DNA of 64,000 nucleotides. Origin: Modestobacter marinus. GTDB lineage: Bacteria > Actinomycetota > Actinomycetes > Mycobacteriales > Geodermatophilaceae. Below, in pieces: positions 52,580 to 62,184 of the stretch. Position 1 is the stretch's first letter. Each line of letters starts with the position of its first letter. The stretch lies in contig NZ_JABGCH010000008.1 in NCBI RefSeq assembly GCF_019799945.1, forward strand, positions 62,001 through 126,000, written 5' to 3'. The position numbers were made by a program, and so were the translations under genes. The notes beneath the pieces are model-generated. The model made no database searches. It saw only the letters and a list, made by a program, of their open reading frames with translations, and had not been told where the DNA came from.

Positions 52580-54928
52580 TCAGGCGACGCAGCCGCCGAG
52601 CGCGATCTGGCCGTCCAGGGCGCTGATCTCCTTCTGGACGGCGCCGACCCGGTCCTCGAGCTGGTTGACCGTGACCTTCTGGGCGGCGATCGCGTCCTTG
52701 TTCGCCTTCTTCTGCGCCTCCAGGTCCCGCAGCGTGGCCTGCGCGCCGGTGAGGTGGGTGTCCAGCGACGTCAGCTGGCCCTGCAACGTGGCCAGCTGGG
52801 CCTCCGTGCTGCTGACGCCGCCGTTGAGCTGGTCGAGCTCGGCCAGCAGCGGAGCGACCTGACCCTGCAGCGCCAGGACCTCCCCCTCCGTGGCGGTGAT
52901 CCGGCTGTTGAGGTCGGCGAGCTGGGCGACGAGTCCGTCGACCTGACCGTTGAGGGCGGCCAGCTCGGCCTGCTCGTCGGTCACCGCCGCGTTCGCGGCG
53001 TCCAGGGCAGCCTGCGCCGTCCGCGCCCGGGCCTGGAGCGTCGCCAGGTCCAGCTTCTTGGCTTCCACCGCGGCGGTCGCCGAGGTGAGGGCGCCCTGCG
53101 CCTTCGTCAGCGCGCTCTGCGCCGAGGCGAGGACGGTCTTCTGGTCGCTGACCTTCTTCTTCAGGGCGTCGAGGCCGGTCTTGGCGGTGGTCAGCTGGCG
53201 CTCGAGGTCGGCGACCACGGCCTGCTGTGCGACGACCTTGGCCGCGGCCGTGTCGACCGCGGACCGCAGCCCGGGCAGCTGCGCCTGGAGCGTGCTGAGC
53301 TCGCTCTGCTTGCCGGCGACCGCACCGTTGGCCGAGGTGACGGCGGACTGCAGAGCGGGCAGCTGGCCCTGCAGCGTGGCGATCCGGGCCTGCTCGGCCG
53401 TGACGGCGGCGGTGGCGTCGGTCAGCGCAGCCTGCAGCGGAGCGGCCTGCTTCTGCAGGTCGCTGCTGGCGGTCTGCTTGGCCAGCAGCTGGGCGTTCAG
53501 CGAGGCGACCTGGTCCTGCAGTGCCTTGAAGTCGTTCTGCAGCGTGGTGATCTGCGCGGTCTTGGCCGTGAGCTGCTGGTTGACCGTGGTCAGCTCCGCC
53601 TGCTTGGCGGTGCGCTGGTCCTGCAGCGCCCGCTTGGCCGCGCCGTTGCCGTTGATGGCGTCGATCTGCTTGGTCAGGTCGGCGATCTCGGTCTCGAGCT
53701 TGGTCTTGCCGGCCTGCAGCGTGGCGAGCTCACCCTGCGCCCTGGTGAGCTCGGCCTGCTTGGCCGTGACGGCCGCGGTCGCGGTGGTCAGCTGCCGCTG
53801 GAGCGCGGCGATCTGGTCGTTCACCGTGGTGATCGCCGCGGCGTTGGCGGCGACGGCGTCGGCGGCCTTCCGCTGCTGGGCCTCGAGCGCCGGCAGCCCG
53901 GACTCGGCCTGGGCGATCTCCGCCTGCTTGGCGGCGAGGGCGTCGGCGGCGGCCTTCGTGTCCGCCTGCAGCGACGTCAGCTCCCGCTCCGCCGCGCTGA
54001 TCCGCGTCTGCTCGGCGACGACGGCGGCCTCGGCGTCGTCCGCCTCGCGCTGCAGGGTCGTCAGCCGCGCGTCGGCGTCGTCGAGCGCTGCCTGCGCGGC
54101 GTCCACGTCGGCCTGCGCGGCCGTCTCGTCGGTCGCCAGCCGGGCCAGCTCGGACTCCGCGTCGGTGACCGCCTGCTGCGCCTCGTCCACGGCGGCCGCG
54201 GCGGCGTCGGCGACCTGCTGCAGGTCCGCCAGCTCACCCTCCCCGCCCCGGACGGCCGCCTGCGCCTCGGCGAACGCGGCCGCGGCCTGGTCGCCGGTGG
54301 TCTGCAGGGCGCGGAGCTGCTCGCCGGCGGTGGCGGCCAGGGCACGCGCGGCCTCGATGTCCGACGACAGCTGCCCGGCCTGGGCGACGAGGTCCTGCCG
54401 CTCGTCCTGAACCGCCTGGAGCTGCTGCTGCAGCGGGGTCAGCTGGTCCTGGACGGCGGTGCGCTGCGTCTGGAGCCCGGCGAGCTGCCCTTGGGCGGCC
54501 GCCACGGCAGCGGTCGTGGCCTTCTCCTGCTCGGTGAGCGCGTCCAGCTGCTGCTGGACGGCCGCGATGTCGGTGTCGAGCTGAGTGCCCTGCACCTCGA
54601 GGTCGGCCAGGGCCGCGTCGACGTCGGCGATCTGCCCGGCGAGGGCGTCCGCCTGGGCCTGCAGGGTGGCCCGCTCCGTCTGCAGCTGAGCGAGCTGGTC
54701 CGCGTTCTTCTTCGCGGCGGCCTTGAGGAGGTTCTCCTGCACCGCTCCGCGGTGCGCCAGCTGGTTGACCACGCCGTTGCAGATGCCGCTGGCGGGCGCC
54801 GCGTCGGCGACCGCGGGGCTGAGGACACCGAGCCCGCCCACGAACGCCGAGATGGCCAGGCCGGCGGCGACGCGCCTCGGGGACCGGAACGCCGAGAAGG
54901 ACGCGGCGGCAGGACGAGCAGGAGACAT
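52580..54928 (-). CDS. Very long secreted coiled-coil protein
   Basis: The product has 782 residues. Residues 1-44 form a signal peptide (VAAGLAISAFVGGLGVLSPAVADAA). Cys50 follows at once (SGICNGVVNQL), and from ~60 to ~770 the chain is almost continuous heptad coiled coil rich in Ala, Gln, Leu and Glu, with recurring units such as TLQAQ, LATLQ and AAVTAEQA. The last residues are GGCVA, so the only two cysteines I see flank the rod. Only one short break (INGNG, ~430) interrupts it. No sortase, lipobox or wall-binding motif is present. It has no recognised family; it could form extracellular filaments or a spacer locked by disulfides. Confidence 0.8.
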   Translation of the reverse strand: MSPARPAAASFSAFRSPRRVAAGLAISAFVGGLGVLSPAVADAAPASGICNGVVNQLAHRGAVQENLLKAAAKKNADQLAQLQTERATLQAQADALAGQIADVDAALADLEVQGTQLDTDIAAVQQQLDALTEQEKATTAAVAAAQGQLAGLQTQRTAVQDQLTPLQQQLQAVQDERQDLVAQAGQLSSDIEAARALAATAGEQLRALQTTGDQAAAAFAEAQAAVRGGEGELADLQQVADAAAAAVDEAQQAVTDAESELARLATDETAAQADVDAAQAALDDADARLTTLQREADDAEAAVVAEQTRISAAERELTSLQADTKAAADALAAKQAEIAQAESGLPALEAQQRKAADAVAANAAAITTVNDQIAALQRQLTTATAAVTAKQAELTRAQGELATLQAGKTKLETEIADLTKQIDAINGNGAAKRALQDQRTAKQAELTTVNQQLTAKTAQITTLQNDFKALQDQVASLNAQLLAKQTASSDLQKQAAPLQAALTDATAAVTAEQARIATLQGQLPALQSAVTSANGAVAGKQSELSTLQAQLPGLRSAVDTAAAKVVAQQAVVADLERQLTTAKTGLDALKKKVSDQKTVLASAQSALTKAQGALTSATAAVEAKKLDLATLQARARTAQAALDAANAAVTDEQAELAALNGQVDGLVAQLADLNSRITATEGEVLALQGQVAPLLAELDQLNGGVSSTEAQLATLQGQLTSLDTHLTGAQATLRDLEAQKKANKDAIAAQKVTVNQLEDRVGAVQKEISALDGQIALGGCVA

Positions 54929-55113
54929 GTGTGTGCGGATCCTCGATGACAGCCGACCCCCGTTGGGTCACGCGACGTCAGGACCGTAAGAGGGCGCCTG
55001 CCGGGGATCCGGCGGACAGCGCGTTCAAACAGCTGAACGGGACGGTTGAACCCGAAACAATTCGAGCGCGTCGCTACACGCTAAGCACAAAAGGCTACGG
55101 TGCGTGTATAGCC

Positions 55114-56229
55114 TCAACCGGCCAGGCGCTGGACAGCAGCGTCGACCCGCTCGTCGGTCGCGGTCAACGCCATCCGGACGTGCCTCGCCCCCGCCGGGCC
55201 GTAGAAGGTGCCCGGCGCCGCCACGACGCCCCGCTCGGCGAGCCAGTCGATCGTCGTCCAGCAGTCCTCGTCCCGGGTCACCCACAGGTAGAGCCCGGCC
55301 TCCGAGTGGTCGATCCGCGCGCCGGCGGCCCGCACCGCGGCGGCCAGCCGGTCGCGCCGGCGGCCGTACCGCTCGCGCTGCCGCTCGACGTGCTCGTCGT
55401 CGCCCAGAGCGGCGACCATCGCCGCCTGCACCGGCGTGGGCACGAGCAACCCGAGGTGACGGCGGACCTCCCACACCCGGCGGACCAGCGCCGGGTCACC
55501 CGACAGCAGCCCCGCGCGGTAGCCGGCGGCGGTCGACTGCTTGGACAGCGAGTGCACCGCGAGCAGGCCGCGGTGGTCGGGCCCGGCGATGTCGGGGTGC
55601 AGCAGCGAGCGGGGAGCGACGTCCCAGCCCAGCTCGATGTAGCACTCGTCCGCGACGACCGGCACCCCGTGCGCCCGTCCCCACGTCACCCACGCGCCCA
55701 GCTGCTCGTCGGTGAGCACCCGGCCGTGCGGGTTGCCCGGGGAGTTGAGCCAGACCAGGACGGCGTCGCCCGGATCGGTCGGTGGGGTGTCCGTCCGGAC
55801 CACGGCGAGCCCGGCGACGACCGCGCCCACCTCGTAGGTGGGGTAGGCGACCTCCGGGATCAGCACGGTGCCACGGTGCAGGCCCAGCAGCGTGGGCAGC
55901 AGGGCCACGAGCTCCTTGGAGCCGACCGTGGGGACCACCGAGGGGTCGGCGCCCAGCGGGTCGGCGAGCTCCACCCCGAGCCGGCGGGACAGCCAGGCGG
56001 CGGCGGTGCGCCGGAGCTCCGCCGTCCCCAGCGCCGTCGGGTAGCCGGGGGCGTCCCCGGCACCGGCCAGCGCCGCGGCGAGCAGCTCGGGCGTGCTGTC
56101 GACCGGCGTGCCGATCGACAGATCGACGACCCCGCCCGGGTGCTGCGCGGCCCGGGCACGGGCCGCTCCGAGGGAGTCCCAGGGGAAGTCGGGGAGCCGG
56201 CGGGGAGAGGCCGACCCGCCCGTGGTCAG
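55114..56229 (-). CDS. dapC: N-succinyldiaminopimelate aminotransferase (actinobacterial DapC)
   Basis: The product has 371 residues, a fold-type I PLP aminotransferase. RRLPDFPWDSLGAARARA and VVDLSIGTPVD match the start of mycobacterial DapC, VWLNSPGNPHGRVLT is the substrate loop, and AVHSLSKQSTAAGYRAG holds the PLP Lys. No ATG, GTG or TTG fits; the CTG at 56227-56229 overlapping the ferredoxin stop (CTGA) gives the expected ~12-residue lead to the conserved region. It forms a pair with fdxC as in mycobacteria. Together with dapD and dapE it covers three steps of diaminopimelate synthesis. Confidence 0.9.
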   Translation of the reverse strand: MTTGGSASPRRLPDFPWDSLGAARARAAQHPGGVVDLSIGTPVDSTPELLAAALAGAGDAPGYPTALGTAELRRTAAAWLSRRLGVELADPLGADPSVVPTVGSKELVALLPTLLGLHRGTVLIPEVAYPTYEVGAVVAGLAVVRTDTPPTDPGDAVLVWLNSPGNPHGRVLTDEQLGAWVTWGRAHGVPVVADECYIELGWDVAPRSLLHPDIAGPDHRGLLAVHSLSKQSTAAGYRAGLLSGDPALVRRVWEVRRHLGLLVPTPVQAAMVAALGDDEHVERQRERYGRRRDRLAAAVRAAGARIDHSEAGLYLWVTRDEDCWTTIDWLAERGVVAAPGTFYGPAGARHVRMALTATDERVDAAVQRLAG

Positions 56230-56552
56230 TGCGCCTCGCCCTGCGGCGGCAGGGCGGCGACCAGCGGGTGGTCCTTGGCGATCTTCCCGGTCTTGGCCGC
56301 GCCGCCGGGGCTGCCCAGGTCGGAGAAGAACTCCACGTTGGCGTTGTAGAAGTCCTTCCACTTGTCCGGGACGTCGTCCTCGTAGTAGATGGCCTCCACC
56401 GGGCAGACCGGCTCGCAGGCGCCGCAGTCCACGCACTCGTCGGGGTGGATGTAGAGCATCCGCTCGCCCTCGTAGATGCAGTCCACCGGACACTCGTCGA
56501 TGCACGCCTTGTCGAGGACGTCGACACAGGCCTGGGTGATGACGTAGGTCAC
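56226..56552 (-). CDS. fdxC: 7Fe ferredoxin
   Basis: The product has 108 residues. CIDECPVDCIYEGER and CVDCGACEPVCPVEAI carry the cysteines of a [3Fe-4S] plus [4Fe-4S] ferredoxin, with a C-terminal extension as in mycobacterial FdxC. It is an electron carrier; its partners are unknown. GGAGG lies ahead of the GTG at 56552. It is upstream of dapC and overlaps it. Confidence 0.93.
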   Translation of the reverse strand: MTYVITQACVDVLDKACIDECPVDCIYEGERMLYIHPDECVDCGACEPVCPVEAIYYEDDVPDKWKDFYNANVEFFSDLGSPGGAAKTGKIAKDHPLVAALPPQGEAH

Positions 56553-56710
56553 GGGTTCCTCCGGGACGTGCTGGCGGGCTGCTCCCCTGGCCGGACCAGG
56601 GCGGGGATCGATCTTCCCTAGTATCACCCGTCGTCCTCCCCGCCAGCGCGACGGGTCGCTCCGCACACCCCACCGGCCGCCCGCGGATCCCCGCCCCGCA
56701 GGATCGCGGC

Positions 56711-57463
56711 ATGGGACAGAGACGCTCGCCGCTCGGCGTCGCCGACCTCGAGCTCGTCGCCGCCCGCGGGTGGCGGGCACTGGAGGAGGACCGGCTGGGC
56801 GACTGGCTGCTGCGCGCGGCCGGCGGCTTCACCGGCCGGGCGAACTCCGCCCTCGTCGTCGGGGACCCGGGCCGGCCGCTGCCGGAGGCCGTCGCGGCCG
56901 TCGCCCGCTGGTACGACGAGCGAGGACTGCAGCCGTGCGCGCAGCTCCCCGGCGTCGCCTCCCGGGCCGCCGACGCGGCCCTCGCCGCCGCCGGCTGGGC
57001 CCGCGACGAGGACGTCCTCGTGCTGACCGGTCCCCTCGTCCGGGGGCAGCTGGACGGCGTCCCGGTGCACCTCGCGCCCGCGCCGGACGACGCCTGGCTG
57101 GCCGGCTACCGGTACCGCGGCGCGGAGCTGCCCCCGGTCGCCGCCCGGGTGCTCACGAACGCCCAGGACGTCGTGTTCGCCTCGGTCCGGCTGACCCCCG
57201 CGCCGGCGCCGCTCGCCGCGGTCGGCCGCGGGGTGCTCACCGACGGCTGGCTCGGGGTGACCGCGGTGACCGTCGCCGAGGAGCAACGCCGGCAGGGTCT
57301 GGCCACCGCCGTCATGGCCGGGCTCCGGGCCTGGGCGGTCGACCGCGGCGCGCACTCGCTCTACTTGCAGGTGACCGCGGGCAACACCGCCGCGCGGGCC
57401 CTCTACCGGCGGGCCGGCCTCATCGAGCACCACCGGTACCACTACCGGCGCCGGGTGGGCTGA
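56711..57463 (+). CDS. GNAT-family N-acetyltransferase
   Basis: The product has 250 residues. The C-terminal domain (~155-250) has GVTAVTVAEEQRRQGLATAVMAGLRAWA, with the acetyl-CoA-binding QRRQGLA, and LQVTAGNTAARALYRRAGL. The N-terminal half is a divergent GNAT-like domain (LLRAAGGFTGRANSALVVG). It transfers an acetyl group to an unknown amine. Its end overlaps the convergent membrane protein gene by 44 bases. Confidence 0.85.
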   Translation: MGQRRSPLGVADLELVAARGWRALEEDRLGDWLLRAAGGFTGRANSALVVGDPGRPLPEAVAAVARWYDERGLQPCAQLPGVASRAADAALAAAGWARDEDVLVLTGPLVRGQLDGVPVHLAPAPDDAWLAGYRYRGAELPPVAARVLTNAQDVVFASVRLTPAPAPLAAVGRGVLTDGWLGVTAVTVAEEQRRQGLATAVMAGLRAWAVDRGAHSLYLQVTAGNTAARALYRRAGLIEHHRYHYRRRVG

Positions 57464-57848
57464 CCTGCGGGCGCGGCACCGGGCCGCCCAGGGCCCGGCC
57501 GACCGCGAACGCCGCCGCCACGACGCCGAGCAGCAGGAACGCCAGCGAGAGCGTCGAGGTGACCGTGTCCCCGCCCGGCAGCAGCAGGTCGCCCTCGGGA
57601 CGGCGCATCGCCCCCGCCACCGCGATGACCAGCCACACGACCGCCGGCAGCGCGGCCACCAGCCGGGACCCCGACAGCCGCCGGGCGGCGTCGACGAGCA
57701 GCAGGTTGCCCACCACCGCGGCGACGATCGAGACCGGGACGGGGATCCCGGCCAGCCGCCACGGCAGCCAGAAGACCTCCACCAGCGCCAGCCAGGCGGC
57801 GACGACGACGGCCGCCACCGCCCAGCCGAGCAGCCGCAGGGCACGCAT
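57420..57848 (-). CDS. Small membrane protein downstream of mshB
   Basis: The product has 142 residues with four helices (LLGWAVAAVVVAAWLALVEVF, VSIVAAVVGNLLLVDAA, VAALPAVVWLVIAVAGAM, LSLAFLLLGVVAAAFAV). I do not know its function. The ATG at 57848 overlaps the mshB stop (ATGA). A membrane protein in this position is also seen in mycobacteria (Rv1171, from memory). Confidence 0.78.
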   Translation of the reverse strand: MRALRLLGWAVAAVVVAAWLALVEVFWLPWRLAGIPVPVSIVAAVVGNLLLVDAARRLSGSRLVAALPAVVWLVIAVAGAMRRPEGDLLLPGGDTVTSTLSLAFLLLGVVAAAFAVGRALGGPVPRPQVSPPGAGSGTGGAR

Positions 57849-58738
57849 CAGGACAGGCCGGCGAAAAGGTCGTCCTCCCAGCCGTGCGGACCGGCGCCCG
57901 GCCCGCGCTCGCCGCGCACCAGCCGGTAGTACTCGGTGCCCATGACCTCCTGGCCCAGGTTGTTCGACAGCGCGAAGAACGGGCCGTCGACCATGATCTG
58001 CGTCGGGTGGGCGCGCATCGCCGCGTCCTTCTGGCCGGCGTACGCCCGGCCGTCGACCGCGGTGGTCACGACGTCGTCGGGGACGATGAACGGGACGTCG
58101 TCGAGGTCGCCGAGCCCCTCGAACGGCGAGCCCTCCCCCAGCGCGGCCATCGCCTCGATGCCGGCCTGCACCACCGAGCGCGGCATGGCGGTCCAGTAGA
58201 CCTTCGCCGCGGTCCAAGGCTCGCCCAGGTCGGGCCGGTAGCCCGGGTCGGCGGCGGTCTCGACCGCGCCCATCGCGACCCGGTGCGCCTGGATGTGGTC
58301 GGGATGGCCGTAGCCGCCGTTCTCGTCGTAGGTGACCACGACCTGGGGCCGCACCTCCCGCACGACGGCGACCGCGTGCGCCACGGCCTCTGCCAGGTCG
58401 GCCCGCCAGAACGCGCGGGGCTTGTCGTTGGCCGGGGTGTCCATCATCCCGGAGTCGCGGAAGTGGCCGGCGCCGCCGAGGAACCGCCAGTCGGTGACCC
58501 CGAGGGCAGCCATCGCGGCGGCGAGCTCACCGATCCGGTACCCGCCGAGCTGGTCGGCCTGGTCGGCGGCGAGCTGGGCCAGCTCCGGCACCAGCACCTC
58601 GCCCTCCTCACCGAGGGTGCAGGTGAGCAGGGTGACGGCCGTCCCCTCGGCGACGTAGCGGGCCATGCTGGCGCCGTTGTTGATCGTCTCGTCGTCGGGA
58701 TGGGCGTGCACGAGCAGCAGTCGGCGGTCCGCGGTCAC
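57848..58738 (-). CDS. mshB: Mycothiol biosynthesis GlcNAc-Ins deacetylase
   Basis: The product has 296 residues of the PIG-L/LmbE zinc family. [16 protein letters not shown] holds the His-Pro-Asp-Asp zinc motif and catalytic Asp; [14 protein letters not shown] holds the second His. MshB removes acetyl from GlcNAc-inositol in mycothiol synthesis, the main thiol of actinobacteria. The related amidase Mca differs in length and C-terminus; the position next to the small membrane protein supports MshB. Start GTG. Confidence 0.9.
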   Translation of the reverse strand: MTADRRLLLVHAHPDDETINNGASMARYVAEGTAVTLLTCTLGEEGEVLVPELAQLAADQADQLGGYRIGELAAAMAALGVTDWRFLGGAGHFRDSGMMDTPANDKPRAFWRADLAEAVAHAVAVVREVRPQVVVTYDENGGYGHPDHIQAHRVAMGAVETAADPGYRPDLGEPWTAAKVYWTAMPRSVVQAGIEAMAALGEGSPFEGLGDLDDVPFIVPDDVVTTAVDGRAYAGQKDAAMRAHPTQIMVDGPFFALSNNLGQEVMGTEYYRLVRGERGPGAGPHGWEDDLFAGLS

Positions 58739-58755
58739 CCGGACATCCTCGCCGA

Positions 58756-58779
58756 CCCCGCCCGATCACCCGGGCGGGG
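58756..58779 (-). terminator. Terminator of the dpp operon
   Basis: CCCCGCCCG (58756-58764) pairs with CGGGCGGGG (58771-58779); outer bases GGACA (58741-58745) and TGTCC (58781-58785) can extend the stem. It lies 22 bases past the last dpp gene and separates it from mshB on the same strand. Confidence 0.65.
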
Positions 58780-58801
58780 GTGTCCGACCGGGCGGGAGCG
58801 C

Positions 58802-59863
58802 TCAGATGACGCGGGTGGCCTCGGCGTAGTGGCAGGCGTTCAGGTGGCCGGCACCGCGGTCGGCCAGCTGCGGGTCCTCGTCGATGCACTTCTGCCGCTG
58901 CGCGTCGGTGAGGACGTGGGCGAACTTCTGGCAGCGGGTGCGGAAGCGGCAGCCCGACGGCGGGTTCGCCGGGCTCGGCACGTCCCCGGAGATGATGATC
59001 CGCTGCCGCGCGCGTTCCCGACGCGGATCGGGCAGCGGGATCGCCGACAGCAGCGCCTGGGTGTAGGGGTGGGCCGGCCGCTCGAACAGCTCGTCCCGCT
59101 CCGCCACCTCGATGATCCGGCCGAGGTACATGACCGCGACCCGGTCGGAGATGTGGCGCACCACCGACAGGTCGTGGGCGATGAACAGGTAGCTGAGGCC
59201 CAGGTCGTTCTTCAGGTCCTCGAGCAGGTTGATCACCCCTGCCTGGATCGACACGTCCAGCGCGGAGACCGGCTCGTCGAGAACCAGGACCTTCGGCTGC
59301 AGCGCCAGCGCCCGGGCGATGCCGATGCGCTGCCGCTGGCCGCCGGAGAACTCGGCGGGGTACCGGTTGGTGTGCTCGGGGTTCAGCCCGACCGTCTCGA
59401 CCAGCTCGCGGACCCGGTTGCGCAGCTCGGCGTCGTCCTTGGTGAGGCCGTGGATCACCAGCGGCTCGGCCACGATGTCGAAGACCGGCAGCCGCGGGTT
59501 GAGCGAGGCGTACGGGTCCTGGAACACCAGCGCGATGTCCCGGCGCAGCGGGCGCATCTGCTTGCGGGACAGCCCCACCAGCTCCCGGCCCTCGAACTTC
59601 ACCGAGCCGCCGGTGGCCGGCTGCAGGTTCAGGATCGCCCGGCCGGTGGTCGACTTGCCGCAGCCGGACTCGCCGACCAGGCCGAGCACCTCGCCCGGAT
59701 AGAGGTCCAGGTCGACCCCGTCGACGGCCCGCACCGCACCGACGGTGCGCTTGATCAGCCCGCCGCCCTTGATCGGGAAGTGCTTCTCCAGGCCGCGCAC
59801 CGAGAGGATCGGCTCGCCGCGGCGGACCGGGCCGTCGGCGCGGTCGGTGGTGGGGGCGCTCAT
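58802..59863 (-). CDS. dppF: Oligo/dipeptide ABC transporter ATP-binding protein (DppF-type)
   Basis: The product has 353 residues. It has Walker [33 protein letters not shown] in the Q-loop region, signature [16 protein letters not shown] and Walker [15 protein letters not shown]. The C-terminal Cys-rich oligo_HPY region is [24 protein letters not shown]. It energises peptide uptake together with the DppD-type ATPase. The ATG at 59863 overlaps the preceding stop (ATGA). Confidence 0.9.
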   Translation of the reverse strand: MSAPTTDRADGPVRRGEPILSVRGLEKHFPIKGGGLIKRTVGAVRAVDGVDLDLYPGEVLGLVGESGCGKSTTGRAILNLQPATGGSVKFEGRELVGLSRKQMRPLRRDIALVFQDPYASLNPRLPVFDIVAEPLVIHGLTKDDAELRNRVRELVETVGLNPEHTNRYPAEFSGGQRQRIGIARALALQPKVLVLDEPVSALDVSIQAGVINLLEDLKNDLGLSYLFIAHDLSVVRHISDRVAVMYLGRIIEVAERDELFERPAHPYTQALLSAIPLPDPRRERARQRIIISGDVPSPANPPSGCRFRTRCQKFAHVLTDAQRQKCIDEDPQLADRGAGHLNACHYAEATRVI

Positions 59864-61164
59864 GCCCGGTCTCCGTTCGTGGGGCGGTGGTCGGAGACCA
59901 CGCTGCCGGTGTCGCTGCCGGCGCCCGGCCCGGTGGCGGCCGGCTCGGGCTGGTCGGCGAGGGGTGCGCCCGGGGACGACGCGTCGCGCGCGCCCTCGCC
60001 CACGGTGTAGTCGGCCGGCAGCGACTCCCCGGCCAGGAGGGTGTCCGCGGCGGTCTCGCTGAAGACCTCCGCCGCGTGCCCGTGGGCCCGCTCCACCTGC
60101 TCGGTGCGGATGCAGGCGGCGCTGTGCCCGGGACCGACCTCGAGCAGCGGCGGCTCGGCCTCGTCGCACTGCGGCACGTGCAGCGGGCAGCGCGGCGCGA
60201 ACGGGCACCCCGGCGGCATGCTCAGCAGGGACGGCGGCGAGCCGACGATCGGGGTCAGCCGCTCGCGGGTGCTGGCGTCCAACCGGGGCAGCGAGCCCAG
60301 CAGGCCGAGCGTGTAGGGCATCCGCGGCTCGTAGTAGATGTCCTCGACGCTGCCGACCTCGACCGGCCGCCCGGCGTACATGACCAGCACGCGGTCGGCG
60401 ATGCCGGCGACCACGCCCAGGTCGTGGGTGATCATGACCATCGCCGCGCCGGTCTCCTCGAGCGCGGTCTGCAGCACCTCCAGGATCTGCGCCTGCACGG
60501 TGACGTCCAGCGCCGTCGTCGGCTCGTCGGCGATGATCACGTCCGGCTGGTTGGCCATGGCGATGGCGATGACGACGCGCTGTCGCATGCCGCCGGAGAA
60601 CTCGTGCGGGAAGGACCGCACCCGTTCCCGGGCGTTCGGGATGCCGACCAGCTCCAGCAGCTCGGCCGCGCGGGCCTCGGCCGCCTGCGACGACAGCGAC
60701 CGGTCGTGCGTGCGCAGCGTCTCCTCGATCTGGGCGCCCACCCGGTACACCGGGTCCAGGGACGTCATCGGGTCCTGGAAGATCATCGAGACGCCCTTGC
60801 CGCGCACCCGCGACATGCTGCGGTCGGTCTGGCCGAGCAGCTCCTGGCCGCGGTACCGCACCGATCCGGTGACCCGGGCGTTGCCCGGCAGCAGGCCCAT
60901 CACGGCCAGCGACGTGACCGACTTGCCGGAGCCGGACTCACCGACGATGCCGAGCACCTCCCCGGAGCGGAGGGTGTAGTCGACGCCGCGGACCGCGTGG
61001 ACGAGCCCGTCCTCGCTGGGGAACTGCACGTTGAGGTCGGTGACCTCCAGCAGCGGGGCGGACACGTCGAAGCCGCGCAGGCTGGTGGACCGCCCGCTGC
61101 TCAGCGTGCCGAGGGAGCTGGCACCGGTCGCGGACGCGCCGGGGCCCGAGGTCCCGATGGACAT
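59860..61164 (-). CDS. dppD: Oligo/dipeptide ABC transporter ATP-binding protein (DppD-type)
   Basis: The product has 434 residues. It has Walker [35 protein letters not shown], signature [17 protein letters not shown] and Walker [15 protein letters not shown]. The Cys-rich end is [17 protein letters not shown]. About 90 further residues, acidic and Ala/Pro-rich, follow and are absent in typical DppD proteins (~330 residues). A 35-residue Ser/Gly-rich leader precedes the domain. GAGGAG lies 5 bases before the ATG. Confidence 0.9.
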   Translation of the reverse strand: MSIGTSGPGASATGASSLGTLSSGRSTSLRGFDVSAPLLEVTDLNVQFPSEDGLVHAVRGVDYTLRSGEVLGIVGESGSGKSVTSLAVMGLLPGNARVTGSVRYRGQELLGQTDRSMSRVRGKGVSMIFQDPMTSLDPVYRVGAQIEETLRTHDRSLSSQAAEARAAELLELVGIPNARERVRSFPHEFSGGMRQRVVIAIAMANQPDVIIADEPTTALDVTVQAQILEVLQTALEETGAAMVMITHDLGVVAGIADRVLVMYAGRPVEVGSVEDIYYEPRMPYTLGLLGSLPRLDASTRERLTPIVGSPPSLLSMPPGCPFAPRCPLHVPQCDEAEPPLLEVGPGHSAACIRTEQVERAHGHAAEVFSETAADTLLAGESLPADYTVGEGARDASSPGAPLADQPEPAATGPGAGSDTGSVVSDHRPTNGDRA

Positions 61165-61187
61165 GGAACTCCTCGTGATCAGTGCCG

Positions 61188-62156
61188 TCAGGCCCGCACG
61201 CGGCGGTTGCTCGGGTCGAAGGCGTCCCGGATCCCGTCGCCGATCAGGTTGATCGACAGCACGATGATCAGCAGGGTGATGCCCGGGAAGTAGAAGAGCC
61301 AGGGTCGCGTGCTCGCGGCCTGCACCCCGTCGGAGACCAGGCGGCCCAGCGAGGTCTGGTTGGCCCCGTTGACGCCGAAGCCGAGGTAGGTCAGCGACGC
61401 CTCGAGGATGATCGCGGTGGCCGCCGCCAGCGTCGTCCAGACGATGAGCGAGCCCAGCGCGTTCGGGATCAGGTGCTTGAAGATGATCCGCACGTCGGAG
61501 GCACCCAGCGAGTGCGCGGCCTCCACGTACTCCTTCTCCCGCAGGGAGAGGAACTGGCTGCGGACGATCCGCGCGAGGTCCAGCCAGCCGAACAGGCCGA
61601 GGATGATGCCGACCCCCAGCGGCGTGCGGGACCCGGGGAAGTTGCTGGCCACGACGATCAGCACGACCAGCAGCGGCACCGTGAGGATCAGGTCCACCAC
61701 GCGCATGAGCAGGCTGTCGACCCACGTGCCGAAGTAGCCGGCCAGGGCCCCCACCAGCAGCCCGAGCGGCAGGGCGATGACCACGAACAGCAGCACGATG
61801 AACAGCGAGCGCTGCACGCCCTGCATCAGCCCGGCCAGCAGGTCCCGGCCGATCTCGTCGCTGCCCAGCAGGTAGCCGGCGGTGCCCGGCGACACGGACT
61901 GCGCCTGCGCGTTCTGGCTGCCGTAGTCGATGCCGTGGACGAAGGGGCCGACGAACCCGAACAGCACCATCAGCACGAAGATCACCAGGCCGGCCATCCC
62001 GACCTTGTTGTGCAGGAAGCGCCGGACGATCTGCTGGCGCTGGCTGCGCGCCTTGACACCGAACTCGCGCTGCACCCCGCCGCCGCCCTGCGGGGTGCCG
62101 GGCACCGCGGGCAGCACCCCGCCGGTGCTGTCCGGAGTGGCCTGGGTCGTGGCCAT
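61188..62156 (-). CDS. dppC: Peptide ABC transporter permease (DppC-type)
   Basis: The product has 322 residues. A soluble N-terminal ~45 residues precede the OppC_N helix ([22 protein letters not shown]). [21 protein letters not shown] and the EAA loop [29 protein letters not shown], which docks the ATPases, follow; six membrane segments in all. AAGGAG precedes the ATG. Confidence 0.9.
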   Translation of the reverse strand: MATTQATPDSTGGVLPAVPGTPQGGGGVQREFGVKARSQRQQIVRRFLHNKVGMAGLVIFVLMVLFGFVGPFVHGIDYGSQNAQAQSVSPGTAGYLLGSDEIGRDLLAGLMQGVQRSLFIVLLFVVIALPLGLLVGALAGYFGTWVDSLLMRVVDLILTVPLLVVLIVVASNFPGSRTPLGVGIILGLFGWLDLARIVRSQFLSLREKEYVEAAHSLGASDVRIIFKHLIPNALGSLIVWTTLAAATAIILEASLTYLGFGVNGANQTSLGRLVSDGVQAASTRPWLFYFPGITLLIIVLSINLIGDGIRDAFDPSNRRVRA

Positions 62157-62184
62157 GAACTCCTTCTTCCTGGAGAGCTGCGGC

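Noticed and set aside
52463-54949. An 828-codon open frame on the strand opposite the coiled-coil gene
   Set aside because: It is a mirror of the repetitive GC-rich coiled-coil codons: Arg/Gly/Leu-rich, no domain, no ribosome-binding site, and the minus-strand gene has a signal peptide and clear heptads.
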